10,401 nt of DNA from Dissophora ornata (lineage: Eukaryota; Mortierellomycota; Mortierellomycetes; Mortierellales; Mortierellaceae). The notes beneath the pieces are model-generated. The model worked only from the letters and a program-made list of their open reading frames with translations, did not search any database and was not told where the DNA came from. The position numbers and the translations under genes were made by a program. The first letter of the stretch is position 1; each line of letters starts with the position of its first letter. The stretch is taken from positions 12,296-22,696 of the forward strand of contig MU616746.1 of assembly GCA_025201705.1 (NCBI GenBank), given 5' to 3'. Below, piece by piece: positions 1-9,400 of the stretch.

Positions 1-478
1 GGCGGCAATCTCCGGTTTCAACATCCCATAGCCGCACTGTCATGTCATGACTGCCAGACGCAATCTGATCTCCTTTTGGCGAATACGCGACACTCACAAC
101 ACTGTCACTATGACCGCTCAAGGTGTGGTGGCTATCCCCGGTTTCGACATTCCACATCCGCACTGTGTTGTCATCACTACTAGACGCGATCTGATCTCCT
201 TTTGGCGAATACACGACGCTCCTAACATTCTCACTATGGCCGCTCAAAGTGTGGCGGCAATCTCCAGTTTCAACATCCCATAGCCGCACTGTCTTGTCTG
301 AACAGCCAGACGCAATCTGATCTCCTTTTGGCGAATACACGACGTTCGTAACGCTGCCAGTATCGCCACTCAAGGGCTTCATTTTTTCCCACCCCGATGT
401 TGTATAAATGCTGATGTTGCCATCGTAAAGACCAACTGCAAATGTTTGGCCATCTGGCGAATATACGCAGCATTCCAC
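1..478 (-). repeat. WD40 repeat region, 126-bp units (four blades, the last cut by the edge)
   Basis: Units start at 478, 352, 226 and 100 on the minus strand, each exactly 126 bp (42 residues), matching the WD40 blade length. The first unit (353-478) is divergent: it reads YSPDGQTFAVGLYDGNISIY and lacks the WD dipeptide. Units 2-4 share YSPKGDQIAS, then D-x-TVR-[LM]-W-[DN]-VETGD and a GH dipeptide. A 23-base run of the YSPKGDQI codons is identical in all three. By hand count unit 4 differs from unit 2 at about 11 of 100 bases and from unit 3 at about 17. A complete propeller needs about seven blades or more, so more lie to the left. Confidence 0.92.
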
Positions 479-3400
479 CTCACTCTCTTCTTTGAGAAAT
501 GGCAATTCGCTGAACTGTACATCCGCCATCTGCGCTCCGCTTAAATTGGCTTCGCGAAGCGATGCACTGCGAAGAATCACATTTCTCATATCCGCTCCCT
601 GCAACTGAGCCGATTCAAATGAGCCATGACTCAGATCTGCCCCTGGAATCCGTATGCCTTGTAAATCAACTCCATTAAACTGCTCCCCTGACCTGATCAA
701 TATCGTAATCGCATTGGCTGCTGCTCTGCCCACCGTCTCGAGCTCTGTCGTTTCCGATTTCGATCGCTCGATTACCGCCAGTAGCTGTTTCTTGAAGAGA
801 GGCTCCTGTTGGACACGCTCAGCCAAGAATCGTAGAATCGACGGCTCTCCCACAAAGCTCATGCGCCCTAAAGGCGATTTGAGCACCGGCAATTCAATGG
901 CGTCAGCCACCTTCTCAATAACACTTTGGCTCTCAAAGCCAAAATCTCCCTTTGGCGGCTCAAATACCGCCCGTGCCAAACTGTACTCCAAAATTGATTG
1001 ATGGAGAAAGCGGTACTGGTTGCCGCTGCGCTGCAAAGGACAGGCCTCACGTAAAAGTTTCGTCTCATCCTCCTGACTAAAGAACGTTTCTTTCCATGTT
1101 TTTTGATCCCGGGATGACCGATACTCAACCACAGAATTACCCGATTGATTCTGAAAGATTTCCGTCGCCAAGTCTTTCAAATACTCAATGCCTTTCTGTG
1201 TGAACCCCTCGTTCGACAACTTCCCAAACGCTATCTCCCCTTGCCCGCTCACCGTCTGCATTAGTCGTTTTTCGCCTCGCTTCAGCCATTGCTCCACAAA
1301 CTTGTCGTACAGTGCGACTCTAGTGATACGGGTCGCCGAGAGATGTTGTCTTGGATCCACTATGCCTGGCAAAACATGCAACGATAACGTTAACAGAAAC
1401 GGGTTCGTCACCAGGTCTCTCAATCCCGGAATCTGATCAAGTGCTTGTAAGTAATCGTCGGTCTTCCACTGCGGACACTCCGTGGACACAAACTGCTTGA
1501 CATAGTCGTTAATCTGATCCTTGGTGAACGGTGCAATGGTTGCCTCTTGAAATAGGGGGAAATCTTCTACGCAATTACGGTCTATTGGTTGGAATAGATT
1601 CCGATAGTCGGAGCCAAGGTACTCGCTGCGGCAACTGATCACCATTTGGGCTCGCCATCCTCCTTGTAGATTGAGTCGGTTGTTGTTGTATAAGTTGAGC
1701 GTCTGTCGGCTCTCATCATACCCGTCACAAATCAAGATGAACTCGCGGTGGTCCTTCAGCTCTTGTATTTGATCGTCAGTGAACCCTTCGTCTTGTAGCT
1801 GTTTGGTCACCAGATTATGCTCTGGATTTGGGATAGCTGCCAATGTGATGAAGAGCGGGATCCGGCCGACATTTTTCTTGTAATTGCTCCATAGATCGCA
1901 TTCGAGCACCCGATTAAATATAGATTTTCCCGCTCCAGAATCGCCCAGTACCAAAAACACCTTTTTCTCACTCCCAAGGAACTCCTTGACTTTATCCATC
2001 AAAGGGAAAAGGGTGTCGTCGTTGGCTCTTAGGCTGGTCTTGGCTTGTGGAGAAATATACACAGATCTACTTCTCTCTTCTAATCGTCGAACTCTGAGTT
2101 GGTGGAAACGGGCTTCGGCGCCTAGGGTGATATTTTGAACACGGTCGAGCAGGGACGTCGACAACAATGAGGGTAAGGCGACTTTCAATGGATGTGAACT
2201 TGGACCGCCCTCAAGACACACTCGGTAGAGCGCTTGCTTCTTGCCATCCCCATCCGTTTCCAACTCCTGGAGCAGTACTTTGGCAACTGTAGCATTAAAA
2301 TGAACTGATATGTTAGTATTTGACCACATATCAGTAGCCATCGCAAAACTGTCAATAGTCAGCCTCACTACCTTTCTCTCTCGCCCTCGCACCTTGCGTT
2401 CCTCTTTCGGATGGAGCTGAAAGCTGCATAAGAATATCGAGGATTAACTGCTTGATGTTGGCATAATGGCCCCAGGATTTGTCGTTTCGATACATTTCCC
2501 CTAGAAATGCAACAGCACTTGTACGAGAGTCGCCATCGCACTGATCATCAGAAGCGAGCTCCCCAAGGCGGTGACATAATCCCCATTGGAAGGCTGGATC
2601 ACGACGGCAAGGCGCTTCACAGACCAGTCTCTTGAATTCGATGAGCTGACCATTTCGAAGCAAGACATCTGCACCACGCAATGCCGGATACCAGGCACGT
2701 TTATGACTAAAGCTCAATCCCTCCTTGAGACACTCTAGAAATTGTTGTCCGCTTTCAGCTAGAGCGCTAACGTCTTCATACGCGCTTTTAGCTACTGCAA
2801 AGACCTCCACCGCTCCAGCAAGCCCCTCTTGAATATGGCCCAATCCTTCCACAAACTGGTTGAGATCCAAGCCCTTCACTGCGCTCACCAATCCCGCAAC
2901 TCCTTGGACCACTTTCCCTGTGCGCCGTTGCGTCGCTTGCCAGGGAGTTTCATTATCCGGGACGTACAGCAATGCCTGAGAGGCGTAAGCTGCTTGATAG
3001 ACTAGGTACGAGTCACTGTCGCCCTTTAGTTTATGTAAATAGTCAGCGAGTGGCACGTGGAGCTTTTCGCGATCTAGACCCTTGACCTTGGTATCGGCCA
3101 TGGCATCCAACACGCGTGACGCCGTTAACGTTAATTGGTTGATGTAATCTGGCGACTGCTCGTGAGTTCCTATTAAGCGCCTACTGATGAGCTCCAGTAT
3201 CTTGACCAGATTATCGGCGTTGAGGTGACCGGGACAAGAGCGTTGGACAAGCCGCGCCAATCCTTCAAGTAGATCAGAATCTAGCAACTCTGATCCCTCG
3301 ATGCCACGGAAAAACTGCTGGAGTAATTTTTGAAGCTCGTGTTTCTCGAGAATTGGGACTAGGCACACGACTTCTGCGACAATATTCGCATCCTTGAGTT

Positions 3401-4253
3401 CATCGTGAGTGAATTCCTTGAGGATATTGATCGCCAGCATCTTCAACCTTTCGCGCTCGTCTGTATCAAGTTCAATGGCCTTTAGCCAGTCGCGCTCAGA
3501 CTGATCGAGTGCGTCCTCGTTGGGTTGCGTAGACTGCAAAATGGCGAGGCAGTGAACAAGCTGGGATGTGTTCTCGAGACGCTCATCGACTTTTGGCAAT
3601 TTGTTTATATCAAGAGGCTGATCCATATCCTTTGCAAAGATGTTCGGAGGGATCGTTGCAATGTCGCAGCTTGAGCTATCCTGAATCAGAGAACGAGGAG
3701 GGGGAGGGGACACTGTGTGAACGACGGACGGATACGCAGCAGGTTCTGCGATGGGACCTGCAGAGGGTTCTGCAGAGGAATATGCAGCCGGAGGCGAGTT
3801 GACGTTGTTGGAGGGAGAGGACGATTGGCCGGGCAATTGAACATGTCCTCTGTAACATTGGATTTGCAGCATCGTTGTACGGTTAGATATATGACTCTTG
3901 ATCATCTAGCAAAGAATATAGTTGTCGCTTACATACCCCCATTTTTGTTCATTCTTGTAGCTGTCTTGTGCTTTGCTGCGACGCCCCAAGCTGTCCAACA
4001 GCTTGCCGATCTTAGAATAAGTGGTCGCGATCTCATTGCACAGGGCTCGATCCTGAGTGCGTGAGGACAAAACATAGGCCTTTCTCACGGATGTTCTTAT
4101 GCGGGCTAAGGCTTTTTCTGCATCATTGCAAAGTCCCAGAGCCAGTTCAGGACTCTGTGCTATGCGTGCGTTCTCCAAATGAGGAATGGCAAGATCCAAC
4201 GCCGCTTGTGGCGTGAGAACGCTTCTCCATGGTGAAAGCGGATTACTGAGCAT
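1..4253 (-). CDS. NLR-like STAND protein: helical N-terminus, NACHT ATPase, pentapeptide repeats, WD40 repeats (3 exons, C-terminus cut by window edge)
   Basis: Exons 4253-3937, 3849-2372 and 2286-1 join in frame to about 1360 residues; the C-terminus is off the left edge. Residues 1-106 are helical and TPR-like, ending K-W-G-G across the first splice. Residues 107 to about 168 are a Pro/Ser/Ala linker, and about 170-597 a Leu-rich helical solenoid. NACHT follows: Walker A GDSGAGKS at residue 713 (1922-1945), Walker B LICDGYDE around residue 786 (1712-1735), a sensor-like VISCRSE, then a helical segment with FLHQSILEYSLARAVF near residue 1025. Pentapeptide repeats (about 1136-1194) and 42-residue WD40 blades (from about 1202) end the visible part. 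In this family NTP binding by NACHT switches oligomerisation and WD40 repeats sense a ligand; the role here is inferred. The start is the first ATG after an in-frame TAA, with G at -3. All motifs are intact. The effector activity of the N-terminal part is unknown to me. Confidence 0.9.
512..679 (-). other. Pentapeptide-repeat segment of the NLR-like protein
   Basis: This stretch encodes about 56 residues with the A(D/N)LXX rhythm: FNGVDLQG, IPGADLSHGSF, AQLQGADMRNV, SASLREANLSGAQMADVQF. Every fifth position is Leu, Met, Phe or Val, and Ala sits two residues before many of them, as in pentapeptide-repeat proteins that fold as a right-handed quadrilateral beta-helix. It sits between the end of the NACHT helical region and the first WD40 blade, where it could act as a rigid spacer. 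About ten repeats are recognisable, some degenerate. Confidence 0.85.
2287..2371 (-). other. Intron 2 of the NLR-like gene (85 bp)
   Basis: Donor GTAGTGAG at 2371 and acceptor GCTACAG ending at 2287, with a perfect TACTAAC branch site at 2312-2318. Phase 1; the join reads R-E-K-V-A-K-V-L-L-Q-E-L, restoring a continuous helical segment. Read through, exon 2 stops at 2352. A closer AG, 7 bases after the branch site, is probably too near to be used. Confidence 0.88.
3668..3846 (-). other. Low-complexity Pro/Ser/Ala linker in the NLR-like protein
   Basis: About 60 residues directly after the first intron are rich in Pro, Ser, Ala and Glu, with a PPPP run near the end (motifs include QSSSPSNN, SPPAAYSSAEPSAG and EPAAYPS). 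It is predicted by composition to be disordered and separates the N-terminal helical domain from the solenoid. The DNA holds a 9-base direct repeat, ctgcagagg, at 3758-3766 and 3770-3778 (period 12 bases, four codons), suggesting growth by slippage. Confidence 0.75.
3850..3936 (-). other. Intron 1 of the NLR-like gene (87 bp)
   Basis: Donor GTATGT at 3936 follows the codons for Q-K-W and two bases of Gly. The acceptor TTACAG ends at 3850, with a candidate branch site ATCTAAC upstream. Splicing is phase 2 and gives K-W-G-G-H-V. Without splicing, the first exon hits a stop at 3906. Confidence 0.85.
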
Positions 4254-4280
4254 ATCGGTTTCTGATTACTAGCTTGCTTC

Positions 4281-4302
4281 TTTTTTCTAATCTTTTTTTT
4301 TT
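4281..4302 (-). promoter_or_regulatory. Poly(dA:dT) tracts just upstream of the NLR-like gene
   Basis: On the plus strand, T6 at 4281-4286 and T10 at 4293-4302 lie 28-49 bases upstream of the start ATG at 4253. Such tracts exclude nucleosomes in fungal promoters, or could lie in the 5' UTR. No convincing TATA box was found at a standard distance; a weak TATA-like stretch sits near 4423. Confidence 0.35.
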
Positions 4303-4735
4303 CTGCCCTTGTTCCTAACTATCCGAGAATAGATTTGATGGCAGTGTCAGCGACTCTGATGTCAAGCGCCGTAAGGCTGGAGTAACCAGAGAGAGTACTA
4401 AACACTTGATGAATACAACTGTGATATAGATTTGTATTACGATGTGACTCTGAGGCCATAGTCGTAGCAGAAGGTTTGATGTGTTTCTTTAGACCACAAT
4501 GGTGTTTAACGCTTAGTGTCCGTCATCGAACAGGCTGGTTTGGCCGTCGTTTTACAGATGCTTATGAAACGCTCCTCAAGGACCGCCAGGGAATGGCTCA
4601 CCTCAAATGCAAATCTGCGCTCCTGTTGTTCAAAACGGTTGGCACAGGACCAACGCATCAAGTTCGTTGAACAGAGTAATGCTCTTCACTTTTAGCAGAG
4701 ATAGCTGTTATCAAATGTAAGGAGTCATAATCCAC

Positions 4736-4756
4736 CGCACGCACACACACACCCAC
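4736..4756. repeat. CA-rich microsatellite
   Basis: An imperfect (CA)n tract broken by a G and a C pair, about 480 bp upstream of the NLR-like gene start. It resembles the tract in the last flippase intron. Confidence 0.8.
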
Positions 4757-5599
4757 TCTCCTAAGCTACGTACACTCTAACTACAGCCGTTCTAAAACGA
4801 CTACTGGCTCGAGCAGTCAGATTCAGGAATGGACAGGAATATGTTATTGCGGATTACCTATGACGGCTACTGCACTGTGCTTAATCAGGCCCTGTCGACA
4901 GGCGCGAGATCCAAAGTGAAGATGGAAAGAAAGATATTCGAGAAGGATATGTGACAGTGCCTGCGGGATTGACTTGTCATGGGTGTCGCAGTGGAAAAGT
5001 GGGAGAAAAGGATGAAAGAATCATTTCTCCCTATCGTCGAAGAACCTTTTTGTTGCCTCTCACCCCTCGTGTAACTTGTCATGGGCTCTCTTTGAAAAAG
5101 GACAGTCGTCCAGTCTTTTCCCACCAACAACAACAGAACTTCACACAATCCGTCGTGGCTTGTTTTTTCTCGTACTTCTTGGAGTCTAGAACGTCTCGAG
5201 TCGTGCAATGTGGAAGTGTGGCAGTGCAGAGCGGGAACAAGAGGGAATACAGCGTGCACGGTTCTTGGACACACCACACCGTAGTTCGACCTCTGAAGCA
5301 CTACAAGTCCGGCAGCAGGCGAAAATAAAACATCTCAAGAATTCATATAATGGTCAGCGCGTTTCGAAGCATTAACAACGTCTGTTTCTTTGATATTATT
5401 TCATCTCTCGTCTATAATATCTGTACCACTGTTGCGGGGAGGGTGGGTGGCATAATTTAATCATCGAGTCAATAGCCCTTCTACAGTCGCGTTTGTAGGC
5501 GACCTATGGCAAATGTAGATCGTGATCATAACGGAGAATATATGTGTCGTATTGTGACGAAAAGCGCTGAGGAAACAAGAGTATCGTCAAATCGACAGT

Positions 5600-5617
5600 C
5601 GCGTTGTCGACGACGCG
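5600..5617. promoter_or_regulatory. Near-perfect 18-bp palindrome overlapping an ACGCGT motif
   Basis: The sequence cgcgttgtcgacgacgcg is its own reverse complement except at one symmetric pair, which could form a G-T wobble. The next base completes ACGCGT (5613-5618), the core of the MluI cell-cycle box of budding yeast. Whether any factor binds here is unknown. It lies about 1.35 kb upstream of the NLR-like gene and 0.8 kb past the flippase stop. Confidence 0.3.
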
Positions 5618-6383
5618 TAGGGTGCTTGCGGCCTATTTGAATGCTCTTTGTCGCGGCCACGGATGGCGTACACGATATTCACAGATGAAACCAACGCAGC
5701 CGTGCGGACTTCCAGAAAATCAGTTCATAGTCTAGTCATCCATCCACATTGGTATCCATCCTCTCTAGTTTTTCTCTTCTTTTCTGCTTGTCGCTGTCAT
5801 AAAAAAATGAGCAAACTGTGCAGGATGCTACTCGTGTAGGTTGCAAACCAGGAATATCCCCTGGGCAAGTCCTCCACAGACTTCTCAAAGGGCCCACACT
5901 CCAGACCGCGATCGTACATCACACTGGTTCTGTCCAGGGTCTTCCCGATGTGACAGAGGATGGCGTGATTTCGCATCTCTCGTCATACGCTCACCTTTTA
6001 CCTTTTGTCCTTCAAAGGATATAAAGTGAGCAGTGCAAACGTTCTCGAGAGGAGCGCACAATCCACCGAACGCCCACTATCGAAAAAAAAACCGAACCGT
6101 CGGTCTCAGCGAAGAACTTTTTCACTGGCAAAAGGAGGAGTGCCAACCTGTACGCCTCCAGAGACGGTCACTGGCTGCTAAATTTCGAACGTTGGACAAT
6201 TGCATTTGTGACCTTTCGTGCCCTTCATTTGGCTTCAAGACGCATCCCGAGCGAGGCACAACTGGTTGCAAGGATCATAACCTCTGGAGTCACAACATCG
6301 TCCTTGCGCCGAACTACCAAATCTGCTTTTTGGAGCTGAACAATCATCATTCCCAGGAACAATATGGACGTGGATATCCATGT

Positions 6384-6389
6384 TTTATT
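6384..6389 (-). terminator. Candidate poly(A) signal AATAAA of the flippase gene
   Basis: AATAAA reads on the minus strand 37-42 bases after the flippase stop codon (6428-6426). It is the closest canonical hexamer. Fungal 3' ends are often set by looser AU-rich elements, so this is tentative. Confidence 0.4.
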
Positions 6390-6425
6390 TCGTTGATTTG
6401 CCTCTGTTTTCTTTCAACTTCTGAG

Positions 6426-9400
6426 CTACATCCTCCTCTGCAACCGGGCGTGTATTGTTGGTGCACAATACTTCCTTATCTCTTTGATCGCAAAGAGCGG
6501 GATGGCACTCGCTATCGTGATCACCACCAACTTCTCAAAGAACGTGATTGTCAGAATAAAGTCCAAATCTATCGTTATCAGCATCACATTTAAATAAAAA
6601 AAAAGAAGTACGCAGGAGTTAGTGTTCATCATTCATATCCACACGCACACACACACATATGAACGAAGAGCAAGAAAATGCAAAAGCACCAAACCACTTA
6701 CCGAAATAGGTTGGCAAATAGGCCATGGAGCCCCCGTAAATGATAAGCGTCACGATTTCGGACAAGATCATGAGTAGGTTCCAGGTCTCAATCTCCAACG
6801 CGACCATCAGCAGTTCGTTCAGGATCAGTGCCGTAAATGAAATCGAGACAATGTTGACGAACTGGTTCTCATGGAGCAATATCGATAGAACCATAATCAT
6901 ACCACCTACATGAAATATAGCGTGGTACTCCATTAAATATCCCCCCCACACCGACAGCAATGCTGTTCATAAAACGAAGCGAGAAGCAGACAAAGACACA
7001 TTACCTTGGTATACACTGATCCAGAGCCAGTTGAAAAATGTTTTGTAAGATAGCGATCGTCCCTTTCTCAAATCCTTGTACAGTTCCGGATATATCAATA
7101 CAACATCCTCAGCCGAATCCAAATCCAACACTAGAGAAAACACGGGCGCGAATGTGTAGAGGGTGGTATATCCGACAATCAACCATCCCTGGAACAGTGC
7201 GATCGGCGCAAAATAAAACATTGCTGAGAAGACTGCCTGCATAACCGAGATGATCAAACCGCGATGAATCACAAACTGCGACAGTTTTGCAGATCGCTTA
7301 TACGAGTTGCGTCCATGCCACAGCAAGAGCCTGGTCAGGTATGAGAACTGGTTCACCGAAAAGTCTGCTGCCAACGACGCCTGTATTCCCTCCTTGCCGA
7401 CAATACCGACACCGACGTCAGCCTGCTGAATCATCGAAACGTCGTTTCCACCGTCACCAATACAGCAAATGCGCTTCTTGGTGTATTGTTTGATTAATCG
7501 TGCGATATCAGCCTTTTGTGTGGGCGAACAGCGACAACAAACAACCGCAGGCAACTGAACTGTGGTCGTGATGAAACTCTCTTTCAAATTGTCGAGGTAG
7601 AATTGGATCGATTCACCATCAATGACAAGACAGCAGTCCCTCTTCTGCTGGAGATCGTTCAGTTGGCTCTTTGCATCCTGCACATTGGATACTACATCAC
7701 AAATATTAATCGCGCCACGTCGATTAGCATGAATGTGCAAAGGCGAAGCGTAGACGGTTTGACACTTCCGTGCAGTGGGGACTCACGTTTGGCAATCTGA
7801 TGCATGCTCTGATTCCTGGCAACGAGCTTCGAAGAGATCGCAATACAGGTGGCAGTCTCGATCTTGTCTCCTGTCAACATCCAAATTTTCAATCCTGCAT
7901 TCCTCAGCGTTTCAAGTGTTTCCTTGACACCATCCTGGAGTTTGTCCTCAACGCCTGTCACTCCTAGCAATTCAAGATCCAGTTCCAGCTCCTCTTTCAC
8001 AACGGCGTTCATAGCGTTCGTTCTGTCCGTGATGTTGCTCCTGGCCGCATTATACCGGGCCTCAAATTCCTGATACCGTTCATTAGAGAGTCCTTTCCGT
8101 GCAACTACCAAGGTTCTCAATCCCTCACGGGCCATGTTGCCACACTCCTCGTCTAACCAGTCATTGCTTTGTACAATCTCCCTCATGACCACATCGGCTC
8201 CTTTCTCGTAGAATATGATATCGCCAGTAGCCCGGTCCCGGACAATAATTCCCATGCGCTTAGTCTCACTGGTGAACGGGAACACTTGAAGAATGTCAAA
8301 CTCAAAAATTTCCCCATTTTCGTTCCGAATGCAAAGGCTGTTGATGTCTCGGGAAACCAAGGTCAAGCCCACACTCTCGGTCCATTTTACAATAGCCACC
8401 TCATCGGGCGACGAAGCCTGGTAGGTGATGGCTCCGCTATCTTCCGCGACTGGGGTGACATTGTGGCAGACAGCCAATGCCTGAACAATTTCACGGACGC
8501 GAGAGGGGGTGCTGCGACGATCTCTTTGTCCTGCAAACCTCGGTCCGCCGAATCCACTCGCTAAATGAGGGAAAATAGACTGTTTAGAATAAACATCGTT
8601 AAATCCGATAGATCCATTATAACTCAGGCCTTGTTTGTGCGACTCATACAATGCGGGGCGTAAGCAGCTCTTAAGTTGGACGAAATCTCGCCCATGGTCT
8701 CCGCATTATAACTCATTGCTCCTATATGTAGCTTCTTCAGCTCCATGTCTACAAATTGTCAGTTCAAGAAATGCATTTCTAAACGCTGGGCAAGAAAAGA
8801 AAAAAAAAAAAAGAGCAATAACGTTGCATCGTACCATTCTGGGTCAATGTTCCTGTCTTATCAGACAACAAGTACTCGATACGTCCAAGTTCCTCAGGGA
8901 TGGTACTCGTGCGCACGATAGTTCCTTTGATTTTCTTATCATGCTCGATCTGCAGTTTATACACAATCTTGGCCATGTCCAGATTTACACGCAGGGAGAT
9001 GGGAATGATCGACGAAAAGAGAATCACAAATCGGAATAGATAGATGTACCACAGTCCCTGGAATCCATTGAGTGCAATCATTGCTAGCGACAGGGCTAAG
9101 GTGCAGACGAAAAGAATCTGTAATGTCATATTGACGGTTAGTAGTGACAACGTGGTTAAAAAACGACCATCCTATTAACCATCGTCTCTCGACATGTCTC
9201 TAATGTCCCTTAACCACTTTATACCTTAGATAGTCGGTCGACCTCTGAATCCAAGAGACCGACCTTTGTCCTGGGATGTTTGGTGTTCATGACCGCACGA
9301 GTGTCCTTGCCAGTGTAGATGACAAAGCCAATGGCATTTCCTGAAGCCACGACAGTGTTGGTCCATAACGTGTTGTCGATAGTTAATGGTGTGGTGTGCT

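Larger units (their letters stand above)
4254..6425. other. Intergenic region (2.2 kb), no gene supported
   Basis: This lies between the start of the NLR-like gene and the stop of the flippase gene and should hold the promoter of the former and the 3' UTR of the latter. Open frames exist: about 4882-5328 plus, 4885-5301 minus and 6033-6593 plus. None starts with ATG, none resembles a known protein to me, and the last ends antisense to a flippase exon. Other content: a CA-rich microsatellite near 4745, a 12-base direct repeat acttgtcatggg at 4972-4983 and 5074-5085, an 11-base repeat acagtcgcgtt at 5483-5493 and 5595-5605, and a near-palindrome at 5600-5617. No tRNA cloverleaf was recognised. 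Confidence 0.7.

Noticed and set aside
47..283. Plus-strand frame with a repeated (T/A)RR(N/D)LISFWRI motif
   Set aside because: It is the antisense shadow of the 126-bp WD40 units; the minus frame carries the real protein signature.
654..1436. Plus-strand frames of 115 and 82 codons and a minus-strand frame of 86 codons
   Set aside because: All lie in other frames over the continuous NACHT-to-pentapeptide exon, whose protein is clearly recognisable.
3906..3937. Exon 1 of the NLR-like gene as a separate 115-residue protein ending at 3906
   Set aside because: A good donor (GTATGT at 3936), branch site and in-phase acceptor join it to the next exon and restore the K-W-G-G motif, so the stop lies in an intron.
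4542..4555. Match to the lacZ-alpha/M13 forward primer sequence (ggccgtcgttttac), suggesting vector contamination
   Set aside because: Only 14 bases match and the flanks do not continue into lacZ on either side, so chance is the simpler explanation.
4476..4670. 64-codon plus-strand frame
   Set aside because: Short, no known domain, and nothing nearby suggests a promoter or splice partner.
5281..5294. T-loop-like gttcgac stretch, considered as part of a tRNA
   Set aside because: No matching acceptor stem, anticodon arm or D arm could be laid out around it on either strand.
4882..5328. Open frame on the plus strand with a repeated T-C-H-G motif, and an overlapping open frame on the minus strand (4885-5301)
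   Set aside because: Neither frame has an ATG start, the composition is not protein-like, and no family was recognised. The T-C-H-G pair comes from one 12-base direct repeat.
6033..6593. 186-codon open frame on the plus strand
   Set aside because: It starts at GTG, has no ATG inside, shows no recognisable domain, and its 3' end is antisense to the last flippase exon and runs into the flanking intron.
7849..8564. Several plus-strand frames opposite the flippase N-domain exon
   Set aside because: Antisense to a strongly conserved coding exon; no independent support.
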